Shown here: positions 60,944 to 64,000 of the stretch, one piece after another | Layout of the letters: each line of letters begins with the position of its first letter | Position numbering within the stretch: the stretch's first letter is position 1 | NCBI GenBank assembly: GCA_934045905.1 | Contig: OW203762.1 | Span: 186,001-250,000, forward strand | Direction: 5' to 3' | DNA from: Leuctra nigra | Taxonomy: Eukaryota; Arthropoda; Insecta; Plecoptera; Leuctridae | DNA: 64,000 nucleotides | The notes under the pieces: model-generated | Seen by the model: only the letters and a program-made list of their open reading frames with translations | Databases searched by the model: none | What the model was told of the DNA's origin: nothing | Program-made: the position numbers and the translations under genes

Positions 60944-61619
60944 TCGCTTGACAAATCAGCTGCAGGATCGAGTGTTCAGTGACTGAGCGAGTGCGGTTTT
61001 TAGTGAGTGCAATTCACCGAAAAGGGGACATTATTGACTATTTACCACTATTTTATGTGTCAGTGAAAATACCATTTTTAAATCAAATACTACCTATTAT
61101 AGAATTTTTAAATAATGATATATTATTAGTGCAGGGACAACATTATATTCGAAAGATTTTCTTCACTTACACTTTACATTAGGATGAATCTGGCTGTATA
61201 ATTAAAACGGAAAAAATTAGTAAAATCTGTGTTATTTATTTGATCAATTCTCAATGTGAACTTTGCTGAAATTTTGCCAATTTTGCTGTTTATTTTGTTA
61301 TATGTTTGTAATATTACATTTATATTTGGAGCCTTGATAGTGCATTTATGTTTTACTTCAGTTTATTTAATTTCAATTAAATGCAGAAATGCAATTTGAA
61401 TAATCAGCGTTTTATGAACTCATCAGTTGTGTGCATCTTAAAACGTCATAGCAGAAGGCTTTAGAAATTATGAATGGAAATGCAGACTTCATAAAGTGCT
61501 CATTTAACTTTTGAGTTCACAAAACATATATATTGTAAATTTTTTCCCCCACATCCACTCTCCTGACGTCATCATTACCCATCTCAGTACCAAGCGTGGT
61601 CACTAAGTGGTCATTTTAT

Positions 61620-62115
61620 GTTATTTATTGGTCAAGAGATTGTCATAATTGGTTAGTAAGTGGTCAGGATAGGAACTAAATATTGGTCAACAAAGGTAAC
61701 CTAATGGTCGTACCTGGTCGAGAATGGTTACGTTATAGTCACAATTGGTTAGTTGGTGGTCAGGATAGGAACTAAATGTTGGTCAACAAAGGTAACCTAG
61801 TGGTCGTACCTGGTCGAGAAAGGTTACGTACTAGTCACCATTGGTCAGATGAATGTCATGTAAGGAGATTAGTATTGGTCAGCAGGTGTTACCTTGTGGT
61901 CATAGTTGGTCCAGAAAGGTTATGTACTAGTCACAATTGGTAAGATGATTGTCATGAAAGGAACTTACTTTTGGTCAACAGGTGTTACCTTGTGGTTATA
62001 GTTGGTCGAGAAAGGTTACATACTAGTCACCATTGGTAAGCTGAATGTCATGAAAGGAACTTACGTTTGGTCAACAAGTGTTACCTTGTGGTCATAGTTG
62101 GCAATCAAGCTGCAC
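61620..62115. repeat. 96-bp tandem repeat rich in TGGTC
   Basis: Five copies with an exact 96-bp spacing (TTGGTCAACAAAGG-type anchors at 61685, 61781, 61877, 61973 and 62069). Within each unit, GGTC or GGTTA recurs every 10-25 bp (for example TAACCTAATGGTCGTACCTGG). Confidence 0.92.
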
Positions 62116-62267
62116 TTAATCGACGTGACCATTTCTCCCAGCTCGTCGACCAACTAGTGACCCTATGTCACTAGTTCGTCAGAGCAAGTGGTCACTGTTT
62201 GTAAGCTATTGATAACCTAATAAATGTTACTATTTGGTCACTAAAATGTCAAGTCAAATTCTATATG

Positions 62268-62760
62268 GGCCCTGCCTTCTTTAAGCTTCTGCTCCAAGGC
62301 AAGGCCTGTAGAGCAGCCAAGCTATCTACAATGTAAAGTAAAATGAAAGCATTTTTGAGCTAGCGCATAAAATTGGATGCAGTACAAAGGACAAATCCTC
62401 TAATTGGTTTAAGTTTAAATAATATCTTCTGATTGGTCGACAATCAAAATGTTAACATTAAGTTCAAATTTTACATGGTGATCAAGACCAACTTAATATT
62501 AAATTTTACATATTGTAAGCCCAATCAGTCAAGTATTAATTGTAATTTTACGAGTTTAGTATGGGATGTCACAAGAGATTTCTGGAGAAAGTATGAAGGT
62601 AAGACTTCCCGACACAATGGATCTGTTATTCATCCAGAGTATTATGGAGATTGAAAAATTGCACAGAAAATCGTCTTGTGCCGTGTCGTGTATCATGACT
62701 ATGGGGATGTTGCATGTTCTGTGCTCGCTCATCAACGCGTTACACTGAGCGTTTTCCTAG
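62268..62760 (+). mobile_element. Helentron-type element, copy J, 5' truncated
   Basis: Inverted match to the 3' half of copy D (28088-28575), including CTCCAAGGCAAGGCCTGTAG and CACAATGGATCTGTTATTCA, ending GAGCGTTTTCCTAG before T. The TGAGCGAGC start is missing. Confidence 0.78.
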
Positions 62761-63767
62761 TTAAATGTAGTATGTATTTTAAAACATATTACATAGGTAT
62801 ATAGCAGAGCTACGGAATCAAATATAAATTGTGTAATAAATGGAATTGAACTTAGGAAAATACAATAGTTTTGCCGAACTGTTGACTCTTGAAAGATAAT
62901 TAATTATGTAATATTCAAGAAAAGAATCACTGTTTCATGTGAATTGAATATTTCGACATATTTAGTTCATTCTACTATCATTTCATTTCTTAAAATAATG
63001 ATACAATGTTGAGTCCGTGATGTTTCTCATACAGCGCTACGGCTTACCATGTGATGCGCGCTATTTCTCCGAGTGCGGCAGAAATTTTTGCCGTGCGGCC
63101 ACATTAAAATAAACGTTATGCACACTTAACAGCGCTCAATCTTCATGAAACCTTCCCAAAATCTTTATACATGTATCCTCTATACATTTAAATCATAATA
63201 ATAATAGGTCATTGCGAGAAATTTTTCACAAACAGCTGAAATGCAAACTTTGGCCGGCTTTGGCCATTTTAACTAATTTGCATGTTTAAATATTCGTATA
63301 AATTAAACTATCAAAATTGGTGGCACCTAATATGCATTGATGTCTTCCGTAATGTGTTTTTAAGTACCTGTAATTTTTTCAGAATTTAATTTTAATAATT
63401 TTCGGTGATAACGATTTTTATATTTATAATGACGGGTTCCGTTGCGAGGGTGTATGGCGAGAGTTTATTATTTTTAAATGTAACTTCCGATCAATAAATT
63501 TTGATGAAATTTGTATGAAACACGTGTAAGGTGTTTTAGGACATGTGTGCAAATTTTCAGACCAATCGGACAATGTTTAATTTTTGTCACTTTTGATTTT
63601 CGAGTTGTCACCACTGTTTTAGGTGGCGACAACTCGAGGTGACTACTCAGTCCCACTAGGTGACTACTCTGATCTCAGGAATAGCAATCGGTCATCTTAG
63701 TGACAAAACCAAGGTTGTCGTCGATTTTTTGTCACTTGTCTCTTGTCACTTTTTCAGGAATAAGGCT
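62761..63767. other. AT-rich stretch with one strong hairpin
   Basis: No gene. 63601-63636 forms a stem of CGAGTTGTCACCAC with GTGGCGACAACTCG around an 8-base loop. Confidence 0.5.
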
Positions 63768-64000
63768 CCCCACGTTGTTGCTTACAGTGAAAGTGTTTGG
63801 TCTGCTCCTCAGTTTATTAGGCAGTAACGGTATGTTGAGTGAGTGTGAGTGTACAGTACGACTTGGCTGGGTGGAGCGACCGCTCCACTAGATACATTCT
63901 GCCCATGGGTTATTTACAAGATTTACAAGATACAAGATAGATGGAAGGTATCTTAAATATGCCAGTTCAAGGTTTTAGAATAAATTGAATAGACCGAGAC
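63765..64000. repeat. Second copy of the segment at 55990-56240
   Basis: Continues past the element end through ATACATTCTGCCCATGGG and ACAAGATAGATGGAAGG to the window edge, in step with 56125-56240. Confidence 0.85.
63768..63891 (+). mobile_element. TTCCGG-module element, 3' fragment (copy VI)
   Basis: Only the 3' domain (GTTGCTTACAGTGAAAGTGT, GTACGACTTGGCTGGGTGG) and terminal hairpin to CTAG are present. Confidence 0.75.

Overview
The window is nuclear DNA of an animal, most likely an insect and perhaps a hemipteran. It is AT-rich, intron-containing and dense with nested transposons. The species guess rests on the style of the repeats (modules with TGACGTCACTTCCGG, R2-like LINEs, hAT, Helentron-type elements) and on a thioester-protein gene; it is inference.

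The one host gene I can support is on the minus strand: the 5' end of a thioester-containing / alpha-2-macroglobulin / CD109-type gene. Exon 1 (27737-27798) encodes a signal peptide, exon 2 (26698-26890) the MG1 domain, and exon 3 (4070-4294) the MG1-MG2 boundary. The splice phases agree at both joins (2, then 0), giving a continuous 160-residue N-terminus. Intron 1 is 0.85 kb, intron 2 about 22.4 kb, and intron 3 runs off the left edge. The rest of the gene, including any thioester, lies outside.

The most unusual feature is that three of the five visible splice junctions lie inside tandem repeats whose unit spans the junction. The exon 3 donor is in a 42-bp unit repeated about 96 times (1-4084). 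The exon 3 acceptor is in a unit of about 45 bp with six complete copies (4266-4551). The exon 2 donor is in a 23-bp unit repeated about 175 times (about 22645-26715). Each copy carries exon-end sequence plus a donor- or acceptor-like dinucleotide.

Layout: 1-4551 splice-site arrays and exon 3; 7320-10966 a decayed member of a repetitive gene family; 11176-12049 a Helentron-type element; 12306-13127 a TA-flanked palindromic MITE; 14987-21869 a 6.9-kb DNA transposon with 0.67-kb inverted repeats, its transposase split by nested Helentrons; 22645-27798 the exon 2 array, exon 2, a 52-bp array and exon 1; 28001-33813 a hAT transposon with a perfect 8-bp duplication, hosting a Helentron and a second, smaller hAT that itself holds a 39-bp minisatellite; 33837-48700 a patchwork of MITEs, Helentrons, TTCCGG elements and an inverted duplication; 48975-52649 an R2-type LINE (minus strand, three frameshifts); 53700-64000 more Helentron pieces, TTCCGG elements arranged in series, a tRNA-like SINE piece and a 96-bp tandem repeat.

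No CRISPR, rRNA or operon-like structure is present. The recognisable protein-coding DNA besides the immune gene is all transposon-derived or repetitive and mostly broken.
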